Origin: Thermoplasmata archaeon | GTDB taxonomy: Archaea; Thermoplasmatota; Thermoplasmata; Lutacidiplasmatales; UBA184 | Direction of reading: 5' to 3' | DNA: 23,814 nt | Assembly (NCBI GenBank): GCA_030039135.1 | Contig: JASHQN010000128.1 | Span: 1-23,814, forward strand | Part shown: one piece after another, positions 15,147 to 22,219 of the stretch | Layout: each line of letters begins with the position of its first letter | Position numbering within the stretch: position 1 is the stretch's first letter | Notes under the pieces: model-generated | Seen by the model: only the letters and a program-made list of their open reading frames with translations | What the model was told of the DNA's origin: nothing | The model's database searches: none | Program-made: the position numbers and the translations under genes

Positions 15147-15638
15147 ATGCCACGGCTCCGCCGGCAGCCCGCCTCGGTTCAGATCGGTCCCAACGGTCGG
15201 ATCCTCGCCCTCTCGGCCGCCTGGTTCTCGGATGGGGTTCGGCGTCGTTCCGAGGCACGACGGGCCGGTCGGTGCGTCGAATGTGGACACGCATTGACGA
15301 GCCGGCGCAGCCCGTACTGCTCGCGTCGATGCCGGTGGCAGTTTCACGGACACTACTTCTGGGACTCCGCGCGGTCGTTCGTCATGCTGAGGGACCGGTA
15401 CACGTGCCGGCTCTGCGGCGCGCGGCATCGGGCGCGGGATCTCGAGGTGGACCATCGGGTGGAGATCGCTCGCGGCGGAGCGGCCCTCGAGTACTCGAAC
15501 CTGCAAACGGTCTGTCGACCGTGCCATCGGCGCAAGACCCGAGAGTTCCTGCGGTCCGCAGCGCTCGAGAACGCTTCGGCGGGTGGTCAGACCGCGAGGT
15601 CGTCCACCGAGAACGGAAGCCCGCTGCCCGTGTTGTAA
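15147..15638 (+). CDS. HNH endonuclease-domain protein with an N-terminal zinc ribbon
   Basis: This 163-residue protein has two metal-binding parts. A zinc-ribbon-like segment uses Cys43, Cys46, Cys58 and Cys62. An HNH nuclease domain of the McrA type follows at about 80-135: RDRYTCRLCG (Cys87, Cys90), the catalytic Asp102-His103 in LEVDHRVEIARGG, Asn118 in EYSNLQTVC, and Cys123, Cys126, His127. All core residues for a beta-beta-alpha-metal nuclease are present. It stands alone; no methyltransferase, restriction or toxin partner is adjacent. The ATG at 15147 fits a leaderless transcript. The last 52 bases overlap the end of the convergent threonine synthase gene. It might act in DNA repair, restriction or defence, but the context does not decide. 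Confidence 0.85.
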   Translation: MPRLRRQPASVQIGPNGRILALSAAWFSDGVRRRSEARRAGRCVECGHALTSRRSPYCSRRCRWQFHGHYFWDSARSFVMLRDRYTCRLCGARHRARDLEVDHRVEIARGGAALEYSNLQTVCRPCHRRKTREFLRSAALENASAGGQTARSSTENGSPLPVL

Positions 15639-16768
15639 AGGAGGACCCGCTCGCCCGGTCGGACCCGCCCGCCTCGCAGCAGCTTCGGCAGCGCGGCGTA
15701 GGGCGCGGCCCCCTCGGGAGAAGCGGAGACCCCGTGGCGGCGGCCGAGCGCCCGCATCGCATCGACGATCTCGCGGTCGGTCACGGTGACGCCGGCGCCT
15801 CGTGTCGCCCGGACCGCCTCAAGCACCCGCGCCGAAGCGAACGGTGCGGGGACGAGCAACCCCGGCGCGATCGTGTGAGGGTCCGTCCACGGCGTGACGA
15901 CGTTCGCGTCGTCCTGCAGCGCGCGGACGAGCGGAGCGCATCCGGCCGATTGCACGGCGTAGAGCCGCGGGACACGGTCGAGGAGTCCGAGCTCGCGAAG
16001 CTCCCGGAACGCCTTTTCCATTCCCACGAGGCCGGTGCCACCGCCCGCCGGGTAGACGATGGCGTCCGGGAGGCCCCCGGTGCCGGAGTGCTCGACGATC
16101 TCGAAACCCATCGTCTTCTTTCCCTCCACACGGTACGGTTCGCGCAAGGTGGACATGTCGAAGGAGGCGCGGCCGGCTTCGCGTCGCCGCGCCTCCTCCC
16201 CAGCCTCGCGGATCGTCCCCGGCACGCGGATCACCTCCGCGCCGTAGAGGGCGCACGCCGCGAGCGCCGACGCGGGCGTGGCCTCGGGTAAGTAGATCCT
16301 GACACGGGCCCCTGCGCGCGCCCCGTAGGCCGCGAGCGCCACCCCGGCGTTGCCCGCGCTCGGGACGTAGAGCTCGCGGAGACCGAGCTCTTGTGCCTTG
16401 GAGACGGCCACCGCCATGCCGCGGGCCTTGAACGATCCCGTGGGGAGCCCGCCGTCGTCCTTGACGGCAACCTCGACATCGGGGGTCTCCGGGACGGAAC
16501 CGAGGGGAACGATCGGGCTCCCTCCCTCTCCGAGGGAGACGACGTTGGCGGGGTCCCGCACGGGCAGGAGCTCGCGATAACGCCAGAGATCGTTCGGCCG
16601 ATCCTGCAGCGAGGCCCACCAGGCCTTGCCGTTGATCCGGTCCAGCGAGTAGGTCGCGAAAAGCGCCAGTCCGCAGGTCGGACAGGGCCCGATCGGTGCC
16701 GACGCGTCGACGACGGTGCAGCACGCCCGGCATTCGAGATGGTCCAAGAGCGAACCGAGGGCGGGCAC
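15587..16768 (-). CDS. Threonine synthase-like PLP enzyme
   Basis: This 393-residue fold type II PLP enzyme is of the threonine synthase group, which converts O-phosphohomoserine to threonine. The N-terminal zinc-ribbon-like Cys13, Cys16, Cys29, Cys32 is typical of archaeal and plant-like threonine synthases. Lys114 in GSFKARG is the Schiff-base lysine, SAGNAG (137-142) contacts the substrate, and GGGTG in the middle of the protein binds the PLP phosphate. Archaeal paralogues act on cysteate or other amino acids, so the exact reaction is open, and no homoserine kinase or dehydrogenase is nearby. The GTG start at 16768 has CCTTATG about 30 bases upstream and a palindrome in between. Its 3' end overlaps the HNH gene by 52 bases. 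Confidence 0.88.
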   Translation of the reverse strand: MPALGSLLDHLECRACCTVVDASAPIGPCPTCGLALFATYSLDRINGKAWWASLQDRPNDLWRYRELLPVRDPANVVSLGEGGSPIVPLGSVPETPDVEVAVKDDGGLPTGSFKARGMAVAVSKAQELGLRELYVPSAGNAGVALAAYGARAGARVRIYLPEATPASALAACALYGAEVIRVPGTIREAGEEARRREAGRASFDMSTLREPYRVEGKKTMGFEIVEHSGTGGLPDAIVYPAGGGTGLVGMEKAFRELRELGLLDRVPRLYAVQSAGCAPLVRALQDDANVVTPWTDPHTIAPGLLVPAPFASARVLEAVRATRGAGVTVTDREIVDAMRALGRRHGVSASPEGAAPYAALPKLLRGGRVRPGERVLLYNTGSGLPFSVDDLAV

Positions 16769-16775
16769 CGTTCAA

Positions 16776-16801
16776 CGAACGTTCGCGGGAGCGGCATAAG
16801 G
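16776..16801 (-). promoter_or_regulatory. Promoter with palindrome for the threonine synthase-like gene
   Basis: The minus strand carries CCTTATG (16801-16795) about 30 bases before the GTG at 16768. Between them, at 16776-16785, lies the perfect 10-base palindrome CGAACGTTCG. A palindrome between TATA and start is where an archaeal repressor would block polymerase. Whether it is used is unknown. The rest of 16769-16874 shows no gene. Confidence 0.35.
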
Positions 16802-16874
16802 TCTCGGGCAGGGCAGCGAGGGGCCGTGCGGGGCGGAGAGGGACGACCGGTCCCTCGACGCCGCGTTTGCGGCT

Positions 16875-18656
16875 CTATCGGCGAGCCGTGGGTGCCGAGG
16901 GACCGACCGCCCCGGTGCCCAGTCCCGTCGGGCCGGCCGTTCGCGCCGCCTCGCCGTAGATGAACCGCTCCCCCCGGATCGCAGACACGAAAGCGCCCAC
17001 GCCCGTGACCACTCCGGCGAAGACGAAGGCTTCCGCGAGAGCGTTACGGAACGCCGGGGCGATCGCCGTCGCGAAGAAGTGCGGAGCCAGCAGCGTCGCC
17101 GTCGCCGCCGGTGGGAGAGGTTGCCAGCCCGGTATGGTCGCCGCGATGCCCAGGAGGGACTGCATCGGGTTCTCCCCGAGGAAGGCCCCGAAGAGCGCGC
17201 CGGTAGGGTTCGCCGACACGAGCCCGGTGAGAATGGTGGAGTCCGGGGCGCCCACGCCCGACGAAGCGAGGGCGCCGCTGACCGAACCGCCGAGACCCGC
17301 CGATAGGCCGAGGATGACGATCGTGAAGAAGAGCGCCATCGACAGCTGCTGGCCAGTGTTCTGGAGCGTGGCGAGCATGCCCGACGCGGCCCCCCGGTTC
17401 TCGGGAGGGACCGAGTTCATCACCGCGGCGGAGTTCGGCGCGGCGAACATGCCCATGCCGCAGCCTTGGACGTAGAGAAGCGCGCCCATCTGCCAGTACG
17501 CGAAATTGAGTGGCAAGAGCGCGAGCAGGAAGAACGTGCCCGAGGCGATCGCCATCCCGACCGTGGCGAGGAGCCGGGGTCCGTGGCGATCCGATAGCCA
17601 CCCGCTCACCGGACCGGCCGATAGGAAACCGGCGATCATCGGCATCATGAAGATGCCGGCCCACAGCGGCACTTCTGAGAACGAATAGCCGTGCAGGGGA
17701 AGCCAGATCCCCTGGAACCAGACGACGAGCAAGAGCATCATCCCCCCGCGCGCGAGCGAGCCGAGCAGGGCGGCGATGTTGCCGGACGCGAACGCCCGGA
17801 CCCGGAACAGGTTCAGCCGGAACATGGGATCCTGGACCCGGGACTCGATGAAGAGGAACAGCACGAGCAGACCGAAGCCGGCGGCGAGTCCCGAGAGGAC
17901 CCAGGGGCTTCCCCAACCGGTCGGCGACGAACCGTACGGGAGAAGCCCGTAGGTCACGGCGATCAGCACGAGAGTGAGCCCGACGGCGAACGTGATGTTG
18001 CCGGCGAAGTCGATCTTTTGCCGTGCCACGCGCGTGGAGATCTCGCGCAGCCGAGCGTACGCCCAGATCGTTCCGACCACTCCGACCGGAACGCTGACGA
18101 GGAAGATGATGCGCCACGTCGGGAGCACGAACCCTCCGAAGTGAAGGTCCGGGATGGCCGCGAGGAGTCCCCCCACGACGAGCCCGACGAGGGAGCCGCC
18201 GATGAACGCGACCATGTTGATGCCCATCGCCTTCCCACGCTCCTCGGGCGGGAAAGCGTCGGTCAACAATGCGGCCGAGTTCGCGAACAGGAACGACGCC
18301 CCGACGGCCTGGATCAGACGGAAGCCGACGAGCGCCCAGGCCCCGGTCGCGCCCGGGTACGGCTCGACGAAGAGGAGGATCGACCCCGCCGAGAAGATCG
18401 CGAACCCGAGATTGTACATCCGGGTGCGGCCCCACATGTCCGAGAGGCGACCGCACGTCACGAGCAGCGTCGCGGTGACGACCCCGTACCCGAGGAGCAG
18501 CCAGATCAGGATCGGGAAGTTCGCGGCCAGGAAGGGGTTGACTCCGACCCCGCGGAAGATCACCGGCAGCGAGATGAGGACGATCGTGCCGTCGAGCGAG
18601 GCGAGGAGCGCACCGAGCGTGGTGTTCGAGAGCACGATCCACTTGTACTCGACCAT
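16875..18656 (-). CDS. MFS transporter, DHA2-type 14-helix multidrug exporter
   Basis: This 593-residue membrane protein has about 14 hydrophobic helices, the size and layout of the DHA2 (drug:H+ antiporter, 14-spanner) family. The motif A-like loop is GRLSDMWGRTRMY, near residue 70, with a second half-site GWLSDRHGPR after the seventh or eighth helix. The motif C region with Gly-rich helix 5 is GINMVAFIGGSLVGLVVGG. The N-terminal LASLDGTIVLISLP is the classic DHA2 motif D1 region, with Asp in helix 1. The ATG at 18656 was preferred to the GTG at 18665 because relatives begin at EYKWIVLSNTTLG and TATA-like GATATC is 30 bases upstream. The C-terminal 30 residues are a flexible tail. The substrate is unknown; the neighbours do not specify it. 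Confidence 0.9.
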   Translation of the reverse strand: MVEYKWIVLSNTTLGALLASLDGTIVLISLPVIFRGVGVNPFLAANFPILIWLLLGYGVVTATLLVTCGRLSDMWGRTRMYNLGFAIFSAGSILLFVEPYPGATGAWALVGFRLIQAVGASFLFANSAALLTDAFPPEERGKAMGINMVAFIGGSLVGLVVGGLLAAIPDLHFGGFVLPTWRIIFLVSVPVGVVGTIWAYARLREISTRVARQKIDFAGNITFAVGLTLVLIAVTYGLLPYGSSPTGWGSPWVLSGLAAGFGLLVLFLFIESRVQDPMFRLNLFRVRAFASGNIAALLGSLARGGMMLLLVVWFQGIWLPLHGYSFSEVPLWAGIFMMPMIAGFLSAGPVSGWLSDRHGPRLLATVGMAIASGTFFLLALLPLNFAYWQMGALLYVQGCGMGMFAAPNSAAVMNSVPPENRGAASGMLATLQNTGQQLSMALFFTIVILGLSAGLGGSVSGALASSGVGAPDSTILTGLVSANPTGALFGAFLGENPMQSLLGIAATIPGWQPLPPAATATLLAPHFFATAIAPAFRNALAEAFVFAGVVTGVGAFVSAIRGERFIYGEAARTAGPTGLGTGAVGPSAPTARR

Positions 18657-18683
18657 CCGGTGCACGGCCCCGATTTCTGATGG

Positions 18684-18689
18684 GATATC
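18684..18689 (-). promoter_or_regulatory. TATA-like element for the MFS gene
   Basis: GATATC is centred 30 bases before the ATG at 18656, suggesting a nearly leaderless transcript and favouring that start over the GTG at 18665. Confidence 0.35.
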
Positions 18690-18816
18690 GAGCGCGCGGG
18701 CCGCTCTTAGGCTCTTGGGTACACGAACGCCACCGATCCCACCCCAGGCACGAGGCCGGCGCGGGGGCGAGGGGACGAGGCCCCGTTCGGCGTCGGAGGT
18801 CCCGCACGGAACTAGG

Positions 18817-18827
18817 AAACCGTTAGC
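18817..18827 (+). promoter_or_regulatory. TATA-like element for the P5C dehydrogenase gene
   Basis: AAACCGTTAGC is the most AT-rich stretch before the GTG at 18851 and is centred 28 bases upstream. This matches the leaderless pattern of this genome. Confidence 0.35.
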
Positions 18828-18850
18828 TGAGGCCAGCGATTCGGCCGGCC

Positions 18851-20470
18851 GTGAGCGCGAACATCGAGCGGCCGATCAACGACGTGAACACCATCCGGTC
18901 GTATGCTCCCGGTTCGCCCGAGCGGCCGAAACTCGAGGAAGAGCTCGCCGCGCTGCAGCGATCCGTTGCCGAGATTCCCCTAGTCATCGGAGGAAAGGAG
19001 GTCCGCACAGGGACCGTTGTGGATGTTCCTCGGCCCGACCGGCACGGGGTCGTGCTCGCTCGGGCCCATCTCGCGGGTCCGGGAGAGCTCGAGGACGCCG
19101 TGGCGGCCGCCCTCGCGGCGCAGGACACGTGGGCCCGGACGGAGTGGTTCCGCCGCGTGGCGGTCTTCCAGAAGGCCGCCGCGCTCCTCGCCGGCCCCCG
19201 CCGCACCCGCCACATCGCGGCGATCATGCTCAACCATTCCAAGAACCCGTACGAGGCCGAGATCGACCTCGCCGAGCTGGTCGACTTCTGGAACTTCAAC
19301 GCCTACTTCGCGCGGCAGATCTACGAGATGCAGCCCGGACAGTACCCGGGCGAGACGAACCGGTTTGACTGGCGCCCGCTCGAGGGGTTCGTCCTGGCGA
19401 TTCCTCCGTTCAACTTCTACTCGATCGCCGGTAACCTCCCGACCGCCCCCGCGATGGTCGGCAACGTCGTCAATTGGAAGCCGGCCCGATCGGTGGTCTT
19501 CTCGAACTACGAGATCTTCCGCGTCCTCGTCGAAGCGGGACTGCCGGCCGGCGTCATCAATTTCGTTCCGTTTTCCAGCAGCAACGCCGACGTGCTGCTC
19601 GATCACCCGGCGCTCGCCGGCATTCACTTCACCGGGAGCTACAGCACGCTGGTCCAGCTGTGGAAGCGGGTCGGAACGAACCTCGAGAAGTACCGGAACT
19701 TCCCTCGCATCGTAGGGGAGACCGGGGGTAAGGACTTCATCTTCATGCACCCGTCGGCCGACGCCCCGGGCACCACGCTCAACCTCATCCGGGGGGCCTT
19801 CGAGTACCAGGGCCAGAAGTGTTCGGCCTGCTCCCGCGCCTACATCCCCGAGAGCCGGTGGCCCGAGGTCGCCCGGATACTTCGGGAGGAAGTCCCGAAG
19901 GTCCCGGTCGGGCCGGTCGACGAGCTAAGGAACCTCATGGGAGCGATCATCGACGCGGCGGCGTTCGCCAACATCCAGCAGTACGTGGAATTCGCTCGCG
20001 GGCACCCCCGGGACTACGAGTTCGTGGTCGACGGAGGTGCCGATCCGTCGAGCGGGTGGTTCGTCCGCCCCACCGTGATCCGGTCGCTCGACCCGCGCGG
20101 GAAGCTCATGTCGGAGGAAATCTTCGGCCCGATCCTAACGGTCCACGTCTACCCCGACGATCGGTTCGAGGAAACCCTCGCGCTCTGCGACACCACGTCA
20201 CCGTACGCCCTGACCGGAGCGATCTTCGCCCGGGACCGGAGCGCCGTCGCGAAGGCGGAAGAGGCTCTCCGCTGGAGCGCCGGCAACTTCTACATCAACG
20301 ACAAGCCGACGGGAGCGATCGTCGCTCGCCAACCGTTCGGGGGCGCCCGCCGTTCGGGGACGAACGACAAGGCCGGGTCGCTGCTCAACCTTCTGCGCTG
20401 GCTGACCCCTCGCACCATCAAGGAGACCGCCGTGCTGCCCGACGACTGGCGGCGGCCGTTCATGGGGTAG
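18851..20470 (+). CDS. pruA: L-glutamate gamma-semialdehyde (delta-1-pyrroline-5-carboxylate) dehydrogenase
   Basis: This 539-residue NAD-dependent aldehyde dehydrogenase oxidises glutamate semialdehyde to glutamate, the last step of proline and ornithine breakdown. It matches the ALDH4 (human ALDH4A1-like) branch: the N-terminal SYAPGSPER, PPFNFYSIAGNLPTAP with Asn188, NWKPA with Lys210, GETGGKDF with Glu290, FEYQGQKCSACSR with nucleophile Cys324, and FGGARRSGTNDKAG near the end. No active-site residue is missing. There is no proline dehydrogenase in the window. The class III aminotransferase at 13534-12149 could supply the semialdehyde from ornithine. The GTG start gives the usual ALDH4 N-terminus and fits a leaderless mRNA. 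The symbol assumes this family assignment. Confidence 0.93.
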   Translation: MSANIERPINDVNTIRSYAPGSPERPKLEEELAALQRSVAEIPLVIGGKEVRTGTVVDVPRPDRHGVVLARAHLAGPGELEDAVAAALAAQDTWARTEWFRRVAVFQKAAALLAGPRRTRHIAAIMLNHSKNPYEAEIDLAELVDFWNFNAYFARQIYEMQPGQYPGETNRFDWRPLEGFVLAIPPFNFYSIAGNLPTAPAMVGNVVNWKPARSVVFSNYEIFRVLVEAGLPAGVINFVPFSSSNADVLLDHPALAGIHFTGSYSTLVQLWKRVGTNLEKYRNFPRIVGETGGKDFIFMHPSADAPGTTLNLIRGAFEYQGQKCSACSRAYIPESRWPEVARILREEVPKVPVGPVDELRNLMGAIIDAAAFANIQQYVEFARGHPRDYEFVVDGGADPSSGWFVRPTVIRSLDPRGKLMSEEIFGPILTVHVYPDDRFEETLALCDTTSPYALTGAIFARDRSAVAKAEEALRWSAGNFYINDKPTGAIVARQPFGGARRSGTNDKAGSLLNLLRWLTPRTIKETAVLPDDWRRPFMG

Positions 20471-20778
20471 GGGCGCGCCGCTCGCTTCGCCCACGCGAAC
20501 AACTTCTCCTCGTGGCGGAGCTCCACGTTGAGGATTACCCCACCACCCAGGGGACCCTTCGTTCATCCGGGATCGTCCCCGTAGGCACCCCCCGGAGCTC
20601 CCCACTCCAGGATGCGACCGAGCGCGATGACCGCGCCACCGATTCCCGCCGACTCGTAGTCCAGCCTCCCGTCGTCCCCCTTCCGGGCCCATCGCATGTC
20701 GAAACCGAGGCTCTCGTTGAACTTCACCGACCGTGCCCCGTCTTTGACGTCTAACATCACGCCCATTTCTGCCTTCAC
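20471..20778 (-). pseudogene. Decayed VOC/glyoxalase-family gene with in-frame TGA
   Basis: The GTG at 20778 overlaps the MarR stop (GTGA), as in a coupled operon. The first 71 codons read as the first half of a vicinal-oxygen-chelate protein: VMLDVKDGARSVKFNESLGFDM, then RLDYESAGIGGAVIALG. The frame then meets TGA at 20565-20563. It stays recognisable beyond it (GGGVILNVELRHEEKLFAWAKRA), which is the start of the second VOC half, but soon runs into the end of the P5C dehydrogenase gene on the other strand. The rest of the second module, including its metal ligand and the DPDGY-like end, is missing. The intact part alone (20563-20778, 71 codons) might still be translated. Most likely it is a remnant. 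Confidence 0.7.
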
Positions 20779-21269
20779 GGATTCTTCCTCCGCCGGACGC
20801 CCGGAGCCCGGAGCGATGGCCCGCAACCGGGCTCACACTCCGCCGGCCCGATTCGCGCTAACAGATCGCGGAGCGTCTGAATGTCCCGGTCGCTCCAATC
20901 CTTAAATTCTATCGCGATCGCCCGCATGGCTGCCAGCCAGAGCGATTCGAGCTTACGCCTCCCCTTGCGCGTCACTTCGACGTACACGACCCGTCGGTCG
21001 GAGACGTCGCGCCGACGGGTCACGAGGCCTTCCGTCTCGAGCTTGTCCAAGAGGCCGGGGAGGTCCGCGGTCGTGACCCCCATCCAGTGCGCAAGGTCCT
21101 TCGAGGTGGCCTTCCCCCCGTGAACGAGGAGACGTAGAAGCGTGACCCGAGGGAACGTGAGCCCGCCAGACGCTACCCCTGCTCGCGCTCGCGCATGGAG
21201 CGCGCGGCTCGAGCTGAGGAAGACCGGCCATAGCGCCTCAATCTTCTCTTCACGGTTCGACAATCGCAT
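20775..21269 (-). CDS. MarR-family transcriptional regulator
   Basis: This 164-residue regulator has the MarR winged helix-turn-helix. Helices span about 15-45 (WPVFLSSSRALHARA), the recognition region is SKDLAHWMGVTTADLPGLLDKLETEGLV, and the wing is RRRDVSDRRVVYVEVTRKG. The DxxDRR wing and dimerising terminal helices are typical. The ATG at 21269 starts the conserved fold; the frame is open further upstream, but those residues are low-complexity. It lies 74 bases after the ABC permease gene in the same direction and overlaps the VOC remnant by GTGA. It probably represses the exporter operon. The ligand is unknown, likely a small hydrophobic or phenolic compound as for the family. Confidence 0.9.
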   Translation of the reverse strand: MRLSNREEKIEALWPVFLSSSRALHARARAGVASGGLTFPRVTLLRLLVHGGKATSKDLAHWMGVTTADLPGLLDKLETEGLVTRRRDVSDRRVVYVEVTRKGRRKLESLWLAAMRAIAIEFKDWSDRDIQTLRDLLARIGPAECEPGCGPSLRAPGVRRRKNP

Positions 21270-21326
21270 TACCTCAGCCGAGGGGAGCGGTGATGGAGGG
21301 CGGCTCCGAGGCGACCACCGGACAGA

Positions 21327-21340
21327 GGCAGGGACCTGCC
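21327..21340. repeat. Inverted repeat between the ABC permease and MarR genes
   Basis: GGCAGG and CCTGCC are perfect 6-base arms separated by two bases. They lie just after the permease stop codon and 58 bases before the MarR start. This could be a regulator site or an mRNA hairpin that separates expression of the two genes. Too short to be sure. Confidence 0.25.
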
Positions 21341-21343
21341 CTC

Positions 21344-22219
21344 CTACTCCGCGATGGCTTGGGACAGAGCCGATCCCTTGGGGCTCACGTCCGAGCGGAG
21401 TGCACGTGACGCGAGGACCAGCGCGAGGGTGACGAACAGCCCGGCCCACGCCAGTAGGCCGAGCAGGTAGATTCCGGCGGGGTACGCGTAACCGTGCGTG
21501 CCGAAGAGGCTCATTCGCATCACATTCACGGCCAGCGAGATCGGGTTGAACCCGACCAGGTACTGAAGCCAGGCTGGCATGATGCTCACGGGGTACATCG
21601 CGTTCGAAGTGAGCAGGATGGGGAGCTGCAGGATCGTCACGACGCCGAAGTAGCTTTCCACCCGCTGAACGGCAAATCCGAACGACAGGAACAACGCGGT
21701 GAACGCGACGGAGAGGACAATCGCCGCGGCGAGGAACTGAGCTGCACCTAGAACCGAGACCGTCGAGCTGACCGTGAGGCCAGCGACCCCGGGTACGTGA
21801 GCGAGGAGGAGCGCGAATCCGACCACGAGGAACGCCGGGATCAGGGTGAGCATCCCGCGGAAGGTGAGCTCGGAGAGGAAGACTGCGCGACGAGAGATAG
21901 GGGTCGAGAGGATCCTCTGGAGAATGCCGAGCTGCTTGTCGAAGATGATCCCCGCTCCCGAGAACATGGCAGCCGTGACGCTGGCAAAAGCGACCATTCC
22001 CACCGCAAAGTAGGAGAAGTAGTTCGGGGCGCCCGACAGCGCGTTGCTGAGGACGTTCGCCGGCGTGCCTGGGGGGATCAGTCTCCCGAGGTCAAACGCT
22101 TGGCCGAAGAGCAACAGATAGAGGATGGGGCTCATGAGTCCCGAGATGACCCAAGTAGGTGCTCGGATCCACCTCAGGTACTCTCGATAGATCAGGGAGA
22201 ACGCGGGAACCGCCATCAT
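21344..22219 (-). CDS. ABC-2 type transporter permease (DrrB-like)
   Basis: This 291-residue protein has six hydrophobic helices and the ABC-2 signature region near 195-240 (QLPILLTSNAMYPVSIMPAWLQYLVGFNPISLAVNVMR), the classic NP-containing motif of drug and polysaccharide exporters. The N-terminal amphipathic REYLRWIRAPTW is typical of DrrB and NodJ-like permeases. The ATGATG start overlaps the ATPase TGA by four bases, so the two are coupled. It would form the membrane channel for a hydrophobic toxin or drug. It resembles daunorubicin-resistance permeases more than lipid or glycan exporters, but the substrate is unknown. Confidence 0.92.
   Translation of the reverse strand: MMAVPAFSLIYREYLRWIRAPTWVISGLMSPILYLLLFGQAFDLGRLIPPGTPANVLSNALSGAPNYFSYFAVGMVAFASVTAAMFSGAGIIFDKQLGILQRILSTPISRRAVFLSELTFRGMLTLIPAFLVVGFALLLAHVPGVAGLTVSSTVSVLGAAQFLAAAIVLSVAFTALFLSFGFAVQRVESYFGVVTILQLPILLTSNAMYPVSIMPAWLQYLVGFNPISLAVNVMRMSLFGTHGYAYPAGIYLLGLLAWAGLFVTLALVLASRALRSDVSPKGSALSQAIAE

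Noticed and set aside
17691..18680. Long plus-strand frame of 329 codons with a very charged product
   Set aside because: Antisense shadow of the MFS transporter; the charged, Arg/Glu/Asp-rich composition is what the reverse of a hydrophobic GC-rich gene gives.
20563..20565. TGA in the VOC gene as a selenocysteine codon
   Set aside because: VOC proteins have no selenocysteine at that point, no obvious selenocysteine-insertion hairpin was seen, and the gene is also cut off downstream, so decay is simpler.
21270..21449. 60-residue N-terminal extension of the MarR protein
   Set aside because: Pro/Arg/Ser-rich, overlaps the permease gene end, and the MarR fold begins at Met 21269.
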